A stretch of DNA of 64,000 nucleotides, from NCBI GenBank assembly GCA_028673005.1, contig CM054118.1:7959082-8023081 (forward strand), written 5' to 3'. Shown piece by piece: positions 54,152 through 64,000 of this stretch (the first letter of the stretch is position 1; every line of letters starts with the position of its first letter). The notes under the pieces were generated by a model, which was not told the origin of the DNA, did not search any database, and saw nothing but the letters and a program-made list of their open reading frames with translations. This DNA comes from Tanypteryx hageni (taxonomy: Eukaryota; Arthropoda; Insecta; Odonata; Petaluridae). Position numbers and translations under genes: made by a program.

Positions 54152-55684
54152 CTATAATGAATCAGTTCATTTAATTTTCGATCTAAATATCCACAACTTT
54201 AAAATCCCTCGAATGGGAATCTTACTAATGTTCATTACTGGTCTTGGGAGAGTTATATTTAATTCGTTTCATTATATGAAGTCATTGCGTATATAACGGT
54301 TAAAAATTAGTTTATTTTTTAACTTTATGAAAGAATGATTGCATGAAATTCTTAAAATTAAGAATGACAAAACCTTCAAAATTATTCATATGAAGTACAT
54401 GGTGAATATTTTTTCAGCCATTTAATTTATGCCACATTCCATGAATTTGATATCTCCACATCGATACGCTTGTATACCCGAATTTGCAGGAATATAATAT
54501 TTACGAGACGGTACAATAAAGAATAAAAATTCCAGCATTAAATTTCAGTTATGTGTAACACCTTGACTGATGGCCAATAAACTGGTTCGGGTTATTATAC
54601 TGTGTATTTCTCTTTATCCATTTTCGTGTCAAATCACACGTCATCAATAAGCTATTACGGAGTTGTAACAACTTTAATGCTTTGTAATCTAAGACCATTA
54701 TTGCTAAGATCCCACGAAACTCGCATTCCTCATACTCGTATCTTTAAACTCCTTCCCACACCGCCTCCTGCAAAGTTCATTATTCTTCGGAACAAATAAG
54801 GAATCTTTGAACTATGCAATGTGGAAAATATATATCCAGCTATTCTGTTAACTTGGGGGAGACACCGAATCCCGCCGAGTGCGGAAGAATCCGGCATACG
54901 TCATTCTTTATTAACGGAAGAATGCAGCGTTGAGACGTTTCCGTCTGCCTTTTCTTGTTTCCCGTTTTCTTTCCCTTTATTGCTTAACGCAGCTCCAACG
55001 GAAAAAATGGGATAACGTTTTTGCGGTCACGCTAACTGCATTTTTATTAAGAATTTCTCATCACGATAGCTCGTGGACAAAAACTTAATCTCAAAAAAAT
55101 TCAAAAGGAAGTAAAGTCTTAATGAACGTGTAATGATATAAGTTTGCAATGCGTACGTATTCATGTAAACAAGCACAGGAAGAATACTAATGAGTAAAGT
55201 GTCTATGTAAGTCTGTCTACACACATGCAAACACACTATTCTCTATAATAATAGACAAGTGTTGGTTGGTAATCATTTAAAATTGTTTATATATAAAAAA
55301 TTATTGAAGATAATGGTTCGAAGTCTTCCAGGAATACATGATTCGAATTTTAAAAGTGACTGACAAAAAATATTTGGCACAAGGTGATCCAAACGGAACT
55401 TATGATACCTACTTTCCAAATAATTATTTTAAATTAAATGATGTGCAGCTGTTACTTATATCTGCTTTATTACCTTTAAAGTCACAACGGATGAGTTGCT
55501 ATTTGTGGTCCCAAATATCATAATTAAGCGTTATAAAATATTACAAATACATTCAAACGGAAAACTAGATTGATCACGCGTATTTGTATGGCAAAAAACG
55601 CGTGTATGTACTAGACTATACAGAATCCGAGTCCAAAAATAGTTGATGCTATGGCAACACTCTCGTAATCCTTATATAATAATT
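54152..55684. other. AT-rich stretch, no gene recognised
   Basis: A slightly CpG-richer patch occurs at 54850-54970. No domain or repeat was noticed. Confidence 0.35.
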
Positions 55685-55870
55685 CTCAAGTGTCCGTCTG
55701 TCTGTCTGTCCCGGTAATTTTGGTCATTTCCCAATGGAATTGAGAGCTGAAACTTTCACAATCGTTAAACCCCCATGAGGTGATCTCTAGAAAAATCAAA
55801 CATTCCGGAAAAAGTCCCGGATTCGACTCTGGGAGACAATTATATTTTCCCATAAGTTTACACGGGATTT
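55685..55870 (+). repeat. Repeat E, copy 1 (interspersed repeat fragment)
   Basis: A GTCTGTCTGTCTGTCC start, then GGTCATTTCCCAATGGAATT, GAGCTGAAACTTTCAC, and GTCCCGGATTCGACTC with a following TATTTTCC. The CCCGGGTTCGACTC-like phrase recurs at 56685, 56876 and 57555, linking the copies. Confidence 0.45.
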
Positions 55871-56659
55871 TTGATTTTTCAAGGTGCAAGGTTTATTTCC
55901 TTCATTCATTAAAATATGTAAATATGGACCAAATTTCTTCATTTTTATTTTAATCGTCGGCTAAAACTATAAAATATCATATTCTTGCAATGTTTATATG
56001 TTACAGTGAAGAATTTGTTAGAAATACGCATTTTTTTGGAATTTTATCGCTTTTTCGTAATCTTTCCGGGTGTTGCCAAGGCGTTGTTGCCTCCGATTGA
56101 ATTAGCGTCTATTAAACCTTCATATAGACGAAATAATTGCGTTATTCGCTTCGCGCAATGTCAAATTTAATAGATTGCAACGTTAATAATTGAAGAATAT
56201 TATTATTCAGGAAACATACGAAGAGGAAGAATAACGAAGTCAAAGATTGGCAAATCAAGTCGTATATTGATGCCAGAATGTAATAAATTTCAAGCGCTTC
56301 ATTTTCTGGGAGAATTCAAATGATTGTCAGGAATTTATTAATTAATCAAACTATTACATTTACTCGAAACGTACAATGATCAGACGCACACACCCCAGAA
56401 GTTGTATTTTAATCACACTACAAAGTCCCGTTTATGTTCAACGGGTAATTCCGCTAGTGAATGATAAAACTGCAAAAACGCCAGTACTTCCGCAAAATTC
56501 GAAGAGATACGATCAATAAGCTAAATTCTACGGTAAACTTAGAATTTCCATTCTTTTCCTCAGAGAATAGCACAAGTCCCGATACGATTCTCAGATATTT
56601 GAATGTCAAAAGAAAATTACTCTGCACGATGGATTTCAGATTCCCTATGTAAATCAAAT

Positions 56660-57050
56660 AGGAAGGATAGTTCCTGGAATCGAACCCGGGACTTTCAATC
56701 TTTGCAACAAAAACTGTCTTCTGGAGCTCGCCCCAGTAGCAAGAGATTTCCACCAAGTTTCATGAAAATCTGTCTATTGGTTCATAAGTTAATAGGGGGA
56801 CGGACAGACAGACGGGCAAACAGACAACGACGAAACTATAAGCCTATTTCCTTTCTGAATAGTAGGCCAAAAACGACCCGGGTTCAACTTCGAGGGATTA
56901 TTTCCATTTCTCACGAGGTGGCACGTAAAAATGGACTTTTCGACGTGCAGGCATTTATTATTTTGAAAATTAAAATTCGAAGAAATTGAACTATGATCTT
57001 TGAATTTAAACGATTCTAAAGAAAACATTTTGAAGTTTCTCATTCTATTC
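56660..57050 (+). repeat. Repeat E, copy 2
   Basis: GGAATCGAACCCGGGAC at 56678-56694, CCAAGTTTCATGAAAATC at 56753-56770, a GACGGACAGACAGACGG run, then CCCGGGTTCAACTTCGAGGG with ATTTCCATTTC, GTGGCACG and a TTTAAACGATTCTAAAG end. The second half aligns with 57545-57710. Confidence 0.5.
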
Positions 57051-57544
57051 GTCTTTTTAAATTTAATACGGGAAGGAGAAAATACGGAAGGAGGGGAAAT
57101 TATTTTTATAGCGATGAATGCAAACAACATTCGTTGCGTAATTTACGAGAAGGAATATCTAAAAAGCTGAAATACTATTAAAAAGATTAAAAATCGAAAT
57201 AGTGAGCTAAAATTAATATTATTGAAATAGAAACGGTATGAAAATCATAGGAACGTGCTGGACGTTTTAATGAAGAAACCGAGAAGGAAAACAATTTATG
57301 GAGTGAAGAATTGGGCGATAGGTTGCGGAAGTTTGGAAGAAGAATGGAGGACTTGAGGACGGTTTGGGAAATAGGAAGAGAAGAGAATAACAATAATAAT
57401 AATAAAAGGCTATGCTGTCCGATCGTTGGTCCGAGCGTCTAGTTATTAAAACCCGAATAACTCAATCGAGGATGTAGATAGAAAATTGAAAATTGGCAGA
57501 AATAATCTATTTAAATATAAAAATGCTTCTCCGAAAGGAAATTC
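57051..57544. other. A-rich unassigned sequence between repeat E copies
   Basis: Nothing recognised. Confidence 0.35.
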
Positions 57545-57810
57545 ACGAAAAAATTCCCGAGTTCGACTCCAGAGTAATATTTCCATTCTTCGTAAGATGA
57601 CACGCAAAATTAAACATTTTTCGTGCAGTCTCTTGTTCATTTGGAAATTAAAATTGGAAAACATGGCCTACGATCAACCGATTTAAACTATTTTAAAGAT
57701 AAATTAATAAAGCCACCTATTCTACTCATCTGTTTTCTCCTACAGCTCGAAATCGCTCATATTGAACGTTTAAGTCACAAATTTACGGGAAATATTGCCG
57801 TTTAATTTAT
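57545..57810 (+). repeat. Repeat E, copy 3, part of a 261-bp tandem duplication
   Basis: CCCGAGTTCGACTCCAGAG, ATTTCCATTC, GATGACACGCAAAATT, GGAAATTAAAATTGGAAAA, and the 24-bp block CTACAGCTCG to TCATATT at 57740-57763, which is repeated exactly at 58001-58024. Confidence 0.65.
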
Positions 57811-58060
57811 AACTGCCTCGACGACGATGCAATTGTCAAAACTCGAGCTCATATTGTTGTCCCGAGACTAAATGCCTAAATCCTCCTAAATCTTTTTGAT
57901 GCGCAGTCTTTTATTCTATTGGAAATTAAAATTATAAAAACTGACCTTTGATCATCTATTTCTATCTATCTACGATCTTATTCTATTCATCTTCTTCCGC
58001 CTACAGCTCGAAATCGCTCATATTAATAAATCACATATTTTGAGTTAAAATGACAGATGA
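57811..58060 (+). repeat. Repeat E, copy 4, second unit of the tandem duplication
   Basis: CCCGAGACTAAATGC, GCGCAGTCTTTTATTC, TTGGAAATTAAAATTATAAA and the block at 58001-58024. The 261-bp spacing to copy 3 and the exact 24-bp match show a local duplication of the repeat. Confidence 0.6.
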
Positions 58061-58614
58061 AAATAAATTTCTGGAGTCTTCTGGCTGGAAGGAAGAATAT
58101 GGCATTTACTGCATTTCTCTACAACATACAGATCTTGAGATACAGATCGGGACAGCCAGACTTGAGAAATTATATATAAGAATGGTGGCAATTAGGTGTC
58201 ACAGGAACCATGTATATACACATATAGAGACATGCATACTCTGTATTTCCATACACGTCAAGCATTTATAGCAAAGTACATAACTTTATTTTAATCTAAC
58301 GGTTCTCAGAAACAGCAAGGTCGTGGTGATCCATAAAAGCAGCAGCATTTCTTCAGTCTACGAGCACAAAAAAGAAAACGTAATTCGCCTTGATTCAGCT
58401 CGTAAGGACTGTTGCTACGTACTTTATATCTCAAAGATAAATTTAAACAGTTTAATATAATATTAGGTATTAGATGTTTGAAAGGCAAAGTCGAGTACAC
58501 ATTTCGACTGGTCATATTTCTAAATTAAATTGGATTGCCTATTTTTCACAATTTTAATCTAACCTTTAAATTCCTCGAGTCAGAGATTTAAAAGAATTAA
58601 TTAAAAACCGCGAA
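58061..58614. other. No recognisable gene
   Basis: The frames at 58050-58271 and 58306-58515 have no motif I know. Confidence 0.35.
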
Positions 58615-58915
58615 ATTCGTCATTCAATTGTTTTACTTATAATTCCCCCACCATACCTCTCTCTACCTTTTTTCAAAAAATCCCTCGGATTTCATTACAT
58701 TTTCGGAAAAAATGCGGCTCTAGGCGTGCGAAAAAATTAATTAGGGTCCGAAAGTTTAATTCGGCGAAAGAATTACCTTTTTCATCCTGCATTTAGAGGC
58801 CGCTCTTCCGAGAAAATCGCGTGGTTGCGCAATTTTAACCAAAATATTCTCCCTTGTAGAAAGCTAATTTTTTAATGTAATCGTTTCTTCCTCGTTCGTT
58901 TATGTAATTAGGCTC
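58615..58915. other. Unique CpG-containing block, candidate conserved non-coding sequence
   Basis: Text such as AAATGCGGCTCTAGGCGTGC, AAAAATTAATTAGGGTCC, AATTCGGCGAAAGAATTACC and TCGCGTGGTTGCGC combines CpG steps with TAATTA homeodomain cores. No protein frame. Similar in style to the blocks at 15300, 21740, 31790 and 48000. Confidence 0.3.
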
Positions 58916-60289
58916 TTTGTAGTCATATATCTTTTCTCATTCTATCTTCCGAGTTTCATTTCCGACACATTTCGTTTTTATGTCTTCTGTTTGACAGATA
59001 GCTTTCGTTAAACCGATGGATTTCTAATCTTTTGAATCCTGAATTCGGTTGGTTAGGTTGTGAAGCGGTGTCTTATGGAAACAACTTAAGTGTTTTTTAT
59101 TACTGACGAGTATTTTCCTTGGGAGAAAATCCTAAAATTATGGAATTAAACAGAATAAAAAGCTAACGCAATGCAATTTCATACTGTATAATCTTCCAAA
59201 AAATATCTCGCAAGGCAATTCTATTCTCTTTTATTTAATTTTTTAGCTCAGCCAGTTAGCAGATTATTAAATTGGTCCCTCCTTATGGATCAACATCGTT
59301 CACATTAGATGTCATAATATATTCCCGGAGTGTTGTTTACATTTATGTATAATAAAATTTACATATACAAGTGCGTTGTTGAGCATTAATGCTTGAATTT
59401 TTGTACGTGTGTGCGTACATTCGCATAAAGTATCATTAATGTCAATTTTAAATCCTTATAAATTATCATAATTCAAAAACTATTTTAAAAATTAAATGGA
59501 AATATTTGCAATAAAATCAACCAAATACTGTCAGTTGCAATCGATTTCTTCAACTAGACGTTTGACCACTATTTCTTTAGATTAATTTAACTATTTAAAA
59601 TATGTTATTCATCAGTATATTCAAGAATATTTTGTAGCCCAAATTAAAGAAAGAGCTTTCTAACGATCGAAGATTTAATATGTCAATAAACCCGTTTCCT
59701 TGAATCAGACGTGATTAATATTGAGGCTTAAAATTTAGAGGGTGAGTCTATAGCAAAAGACATTATATTCGAGAGAACGAGAGTGTCATTTTGGTCAGCT
59801 ATCAGCCTCTTTTTCACGGAAATCGGAAGAGAAGAAACATTTTTCTTCCCTCGACCTATATCTATGCTGCTATCAAACGAGAATTATGAGAATTGTGTTT
59901 ATATTGCTGCTTAAACTGCTTTGAATCGTGAACTAGCAGTTGATTAAAATGATCCATGAAACTAGATAAACTGAAAAATAAGATTGCCTTATTGCGATGG
60001 AAACCTCAAAGGGGATTTTTTTCGATCATTTCGTTTTCTTCTAAATTGTCGCTTAGGAGAGCGGTATGTCTGTGCGGGGAATGTCTCTGAAATCCTGCAA
60101 CATGGAGAAGGAATAGGTCGGGTAGAAATTTGGTGGTACTACGATCAGCTTCTGGGAAAAAATCGGTGACTTTAGAAAATAGGCGTTTTATCTAATTATC
60201 GTTTCTCACTTATTTTTTAATCGCCCATTTCAAATGTAATTTTTTATCCGAAGCGCTTGTGCTCTCTTTAGTGCATTTCGTCATTGCAT
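58916..60289. other. AT-rich stretch, nothing recognised
   Basis: No motif, repeat pair or protein frame was noticed. Confidence 0.35.
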
Positions 60290-61170
60290 GTCCGTCCGTA
60301 CGCATATAGTATCAGGGAACAATTGTCTGAACCGATTTCAACTAAATATCGTACATAGAATTTAAACATATAATAATGACAAAACGACATATTTGGACCG
60401 GATCAACCCGGCAGGGGTGCTACAATTGCAAAGTTAAACTTTTCGGTAATTGTGAATTTGGATTAAAAAAATATTTTGTATTAAAGAGGTTTGAAACATG
60501 TAAAATCAAAATCAGGATGTTAAATACAGATTTACACATCAGGGCTGCCACAATACAAGTAATAAAAAAATTCATTTTACAAGTATTTGTGTTGAACTGT
60601 CTGCATCAATTGTAACCAAATTTAATGTTTGTAATGTACACATATATACAAAACTATAATTGCATATTTGGAGAGGATTAACCAAACAGGGGTGCCACAA
60701 TCATAAATTAAACTCTTTCAGTAATTAAGGATTTGGAAGGAATTGGCTGAACAGATTTAAATTAATTTTTTTATATAAGATTTGTAAAACAAACCGTAAT
60801 GAAATCAAGATGTTTAAAGCGGAGCTAAAGAGCAGGGCTACCACAACAAAATGTAAAATAATATTCCTTTCTAGAGAACTGAACTCATGTATTTTAACCA
60901 AATATGGCATATATAATCTCCATATAAATAAATAGCCAAAATATTATATTTCACCCGGGTCGACTAAACAAGACTACCAAAATATCAAGTTAGAGTTTGT
61001 CTGTAACTATGAATTTGGAAGGTATTGGCTGAACGGATTTTATAGAAATTTCGTTTGTAGGTAGTATATAATAAAAAAACGAAACTAATATATCTAAAAC
61101 GGATCAAAAGATCAGGGCTATCACAATATAAGGAAAAGTAGTTTGCTGATTTCAAAGCAAATACATTAGT
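60290..61170 (+). repeat. Three diverged tandem units of ~285 bp
   Basis: CAGGGCT(G/A)(C/T)CACAA occurs at 60540, 60833 and 61113 (spacings 293 and 280). Each is preceded by TCAA.ATG.TTAAA-type text, and each unit also carries AA.CAGGGGTGCCACAAT-like, GGAATTGGCTGAACRGATTT and A/T-rich segments in the same order. The units are diverged by many substitutions, so the array is old. Non-coding. Confidence 0.75.
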
Positions 61171-61815
61171 ATGCCACAATATTACGGGGAATTTGACAAA
61201 AAGAACTTCTCTGCCACGGGAAATCAGTGTACACACCTACTTGTTTTAGTTGACCACTAAACAAAGTTAATTAAAATATAACTCTATCGATTACTTTCAT
61301 TTTATTGATTAACTATATCAAAAATTGGATACAAAAAACGATGACCAAAAATAACGGAGAGGTAAATATGTATAGAAATGGACGACAGCTATTTATTAGC
61401 ACACAAAACTTTGCTTGCGCAAACGGTTCGCCACAAACACCGGAGGGGTTATTTTAAGCGTGAGAAAAAATCGAGTTCAGACGTAGACGATCGAGAATAT
61501 TTTCCTCCCGGAATTCCGCGCGAGTCATTTGTTCCCTACCTCACCATATCATTGGGTGTCATTCTACTGTCAAGGACTAGCGAAGAATACTCACAGTCTA
61601 ACTCGAAAGCTCATCCTCCTCTTTCTCTCTCTTTTTCCATACCTAACTTGTCGCCACGCACGTACCACCTCTTCCCCCCTCCACTTCACCCGTCCGCTTC
61701 ACCCCTCTTCCTCTCTCCTTCTATATATTCCTCAACCTCATGTCCCTCCATTCGAGAGAGAAGTTTGTCTTATCGATCTGTGTGTAAGAACGTGAATTAT
61801 TCAACGCCAAATGAG
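61171..61815. other. Unassigned; C/T-rich from 61610
   Basis: The 164-residue frame 61378-61872 passes through unique sequence then a C/T-rich and a GA-rich tract. The N-terminal part (MDDSYLLAHKTLLAQTVRHK) has no family that I recognise. Its length is helped by biased composition, so I do not call it a gene. Confidence 0.35.
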
Positions 61816-61885
61816 CGGCAACAGAGGGAGAGAGAAAGAGAGGGAGAGAGAGAGATAGAGAGAAAGAGATAGAGAGAGAGAGAGG
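61816..61885 (+). repeat. (GA)n low-complexity tract
   Basis: Near-continuous AGAGAG with small interruptions. Purine-rich sequence continues to about 62270. Confidence 0.9.
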
Positions 61886-62229
61886 TGCGGAGGAAGGAGA
61901 ACAGTTACAGAGACAAAGAGTTATGGAGTTAGAAGAGACAGCAAGAGATATGCAGAGGATAAAGCTATGGAGAAGAAAATGAAATGAAAACTGGCAATTT
62001 AAGGGAAGCGAAAAGGATCGTAGAGAAAATAGGGATGAGAAGAAAAATAAAGAGGGGAATGAGATGGATAATGGAAGTGCGGATAAAAATGGGTAGGGAC
62101 ATGGGGAAAAAAACTAAATTAAAAAAGACTAGCAGAAGTGGGAGAAGAGTAAGAGAGATGGTAATAAATGCGAATGAAAGAAATATGAAAACGATAAAAG
62201 AGCTAAAATAAAAGAAGAGAAAGGATAAA

Positions 62230-62348
62230 ATTCCATTTAAAATTTAAGATTTGAAAAGAGGGAAATGTTAAGGGTTAAATGTAAGAATGGACCTTCTGGT
62301 CTAAATTTCGCCCGAATAAAGACGATTATCTATCTATCTATCTATCTA
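62230..62348 (+). mobile_element. LINE-like 3' end with (CTAT)n tail
   Basis: AAGAATGGACCTTCTGGTCT, then AAATTTCGCCCGAATAAAGA, then a TATCTATCTATC tail at 62325-62347. A short conserved end with AATAAA followed by a simple tetranucleotide tail is typical of several insect non-LTR retrotransposons. No identifiable protein part lies upstream, where the sequence is purine-rich. Confidence 0.5.
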
Positions 62349-63474
62349 ATTCAGATTTCAAAATAGCTTATGTAAAAGATGCAGAAAAATACATAAATTC
62401 ATATAAGGACAACTGGAGAAGAAGGAATTAATGTTTTAAAAAAAAATGCTTAAATGGCTCCACGAAAACGACTAGAGTAAAAGTAAAGAGTGTACGAATC
62501 GCAGCACAAGAAGGCTTAGCAGATAAGTCCTAAGAAGGAGTAGAAATAAGCGCAGGTAAAAATCATTAATGTTAACTCCTCTATCAGGGTCACCTTATAC
62601 GTATACGGCTCTTGCTATCTCACCGCAGAAACGGTCCTCCGTACAAGCGTACGGACAATGAGCGCTCAGCAATATGCAGTTAATCGAGATATCTCAAAGA
62701 AATTAAATTGTGCATACAATTAAAATATAAGAGGAAAAAATTTAAAGAACGCCGGAATTCCCCTTCAAAATGGCCGCTTATAGGGGCAAACAGAGATGAG
62801 AAAAGTGTCAAATTCGAGAGAGCTAATTAGGAAAAATTATCAGAAACGGTAAGCGCTGAGGGGGCAGCTTATTATTCAAACATTAAATTTTTAAAAAATA
62901 ATCGAAGAAGATATTAGATAAACCCAAAAAGGAGATAGAAGAAAATACCTTTAAAACGACGTTAGGGAAGACTAATTATTTATTTAGAAGCACAAATAAT
63001 AAGAATAAAACAAAAACATAAATACGAAGAAAAATGCCTGTGGGATTAGAGAGAACTAAATCTAGCCATAGAGGAGTGCTGAAATGAAAGTGGACAATAT
63101 CCTAAAACAGCAAATGGATAACAAAAGATAGAATAAGGAAGGGTGACGGGAAAATTAAGTGAGTGCGCAAAGAAGGTAGAATCAACGTGACTGTTTTTGA
63201 AACACAGGCAACAATGGAGTTAAAAAAATAAATATGGAAATGAGAGGCAATAAAACATATAAAGGAAAGAAGACAGGAAGAGATAAAATTTTAAAGAAGA
63301 CACAAAAACAAACAAAAGCACAAATATTTCGCGAAATGGTGCGAACACGGTGCATAATATGTAATAAGGAAGAAAAGAAAAGTTTTACAGAACTTAAAAA
63401 CAATCGAAAAACATTTCTATGGGTAGAGAGCCTTGGAGATTGCGAGATAAATGGATGATGATGAAGAGAGAATA
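62349..63474. other. A-rich sequence, no gene recognised
   Basis: A Lys-rich frame (63234-63458) contains RCIICNKEEKKSF, a single CxxC, which is not enough to assign a family. A CpG patch lies at 62580-62690. The remainder is A-rich. Confidence 0.35.
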
Positions 63475-63476
63475 TA

Positions 63477-63700
63477 CAGTCAAACTCGTTTATAACGAGC
63501 ACGGTTGTAGTGAGGTCACGGCTATAGTGAGCAAATGCTACCTCCAAGATAAGTTTACGAGCATTTACATACAAATATTCCACGTATATAACGAGCACGC
63601 TTCACGGATATATCGAGCAAACTTTGACCACTTCTCACTGTCTCAAACGCGGCGGCGGTCTGTCCCTTCAATCCTCATAGTGACCCAATATATGTAACCT
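63477..63700 (+). mobile_element. Pogo/Tigger-like transposon left end
   Basis: TA (63475-63476) precedes CAGTCAAACTCGTTTATAAC, the wording of pogo-type ends (CAGTCAAACCTCGTTATAAC). Subterminal repeats ATAACGAGCACGG, GTAGTGAGGTCACGG, ATAGTGAGCAAATG, ATAACGAGCACG and ATATCGAGCAAAC follow to 63629. No right end or transposase is visible before the window ends, so the extent is unknown. It differs in sequence from the Tigger copy at 39360. Confidence 0.65.
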
Positions 63701-64000
63701 TGTGTTCTCGAGTCCAGCCTCTACACCCTATCCCTCGGGGAGGTTAAAGACCGCGGCGTTGTTGTTAAAAAATAATCCCTTCGTCCAAACCAAGAATTCC
63801 CAACTTGCAAGTACAGTGGCACCCGCGGAGGTCCTTTGTCCTCTCCTCCCAACCCCCAGCTCATTTACAGCCAGGAGGTAGTGATTGGAAGGGGGTAAGG
63901 AGCTGAGGGCATGCACAATGGGGCTCGCCCCCGTCGCTCAGCCGAATGCACCCAACACCCCTTCCCACGTAAAGATGGGAAATCCCAGATTTAATCCGTC
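63701..64000. other. GC-richer unique sequence at the window edge
   Basis: It could be the interior of the pogo-like element or flanking sequence. The 62-residue minus-strand frame 63728-63916 shows no known motif. Confidence 0.3.

Noticed and set aside
61378..61872. 164-residue frame, the longest outside the LINE and purine tract
   Set aside because: No family motif was found, the second half is Ser/Pro-rich then Arg/Glu-rich low complexity, and there is no sign of splicing or conservation. Kept only as an unassigned stretch.

Overview
This 64 kb window looks like nuclear DNA from an arthropod, most likely an insect. It is AT-rich, carries long TA, CATA and CT/GA simple repeats, and holds broken copies of eukaryotic transposon families: Penelope-like, mariner and other Tc1-type, pogo/Tigger, piggyBac, hAT, a CR1/Jockey-like LINE, and tRNA-derived SINEs. 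I found no intact host protein-coding gene, no rRNA, no functional tRNA and no CRISPR array. No prokaryotic-style gene layout is present. The window reads as intergenic or intronic sequence, and nearly every recognisable protein match is a decayed transposable-element fragment with frameshifts or stops.

Layout. 0-1.35 kb: a cluster of three Penelope-like element (PLE) 3' ends, two of them forming a 121-bp, 98% identical inverted repeat; one copy keeps the GIY-YIG endonuclease end of the protein. 1.6-5.8 kb: two broken mariner-type transposases (a family with a DUF4817-like N-terminus) flanking a piggyBac C-terminal cysteine-rich fragment. 5.8-7.2 kb: one anonymous repeat (A) interrupted by another (B); B recurs at 28.9-30.3 kb. 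7.9-9.5 kb: a strongly purine-rich strand. 10.76-10.97 kb: CATA microsatellite. 18.1 kb: an old SINE on the minus strand. 23.9-26.2 kb: a LINE on the minus strand with endonuclease and reverse transcriptase remnants. 27.6-28.0 kb: a long inverted-repeat MITE. 29.39-29.73 kb: a hAT MITE nested in repeat B with an 8-bp target duplication. 36-37 kb, 52.4 kb and 53.9 kb: further hAT MITEs. 38.7-39.2 kb: a hAT fossil caught in a tandem repeat. 39.36-40.76 kb: a deleted Tigger element directly abutting a deleted mariner element at a shared TA. 43.3 kb: a tRNA-derived SINE. 45.7-46.5 kb: a mariner transposase relic; 47.5-47.8 kb: a Tc1-like relic. 55.7-58.1 kb and 60.3-61.2 kb: diverged local repeat arrays. 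63.48 kb: the left end of a pogo-like element.

Between these lie AT-rich stretches without recognisable content, several long polypyrimidine tracts, and a few non-repetitive CpG-containing blocks (near 15.4, 21.9, 32.0, 48.1, 53.1 and 58.7 kb) that could be conserved non-coding sequence, though one sequence alone cannot show this. There is no gene network to describe. What the window records is the order of insertions, and the best material for follow-up is the PLE inverted pair, the MITEs with clean target duplications, and the adjacent Tigger and mariner derivatives that kept only N-terminal (DNA-binding) coding sequence.
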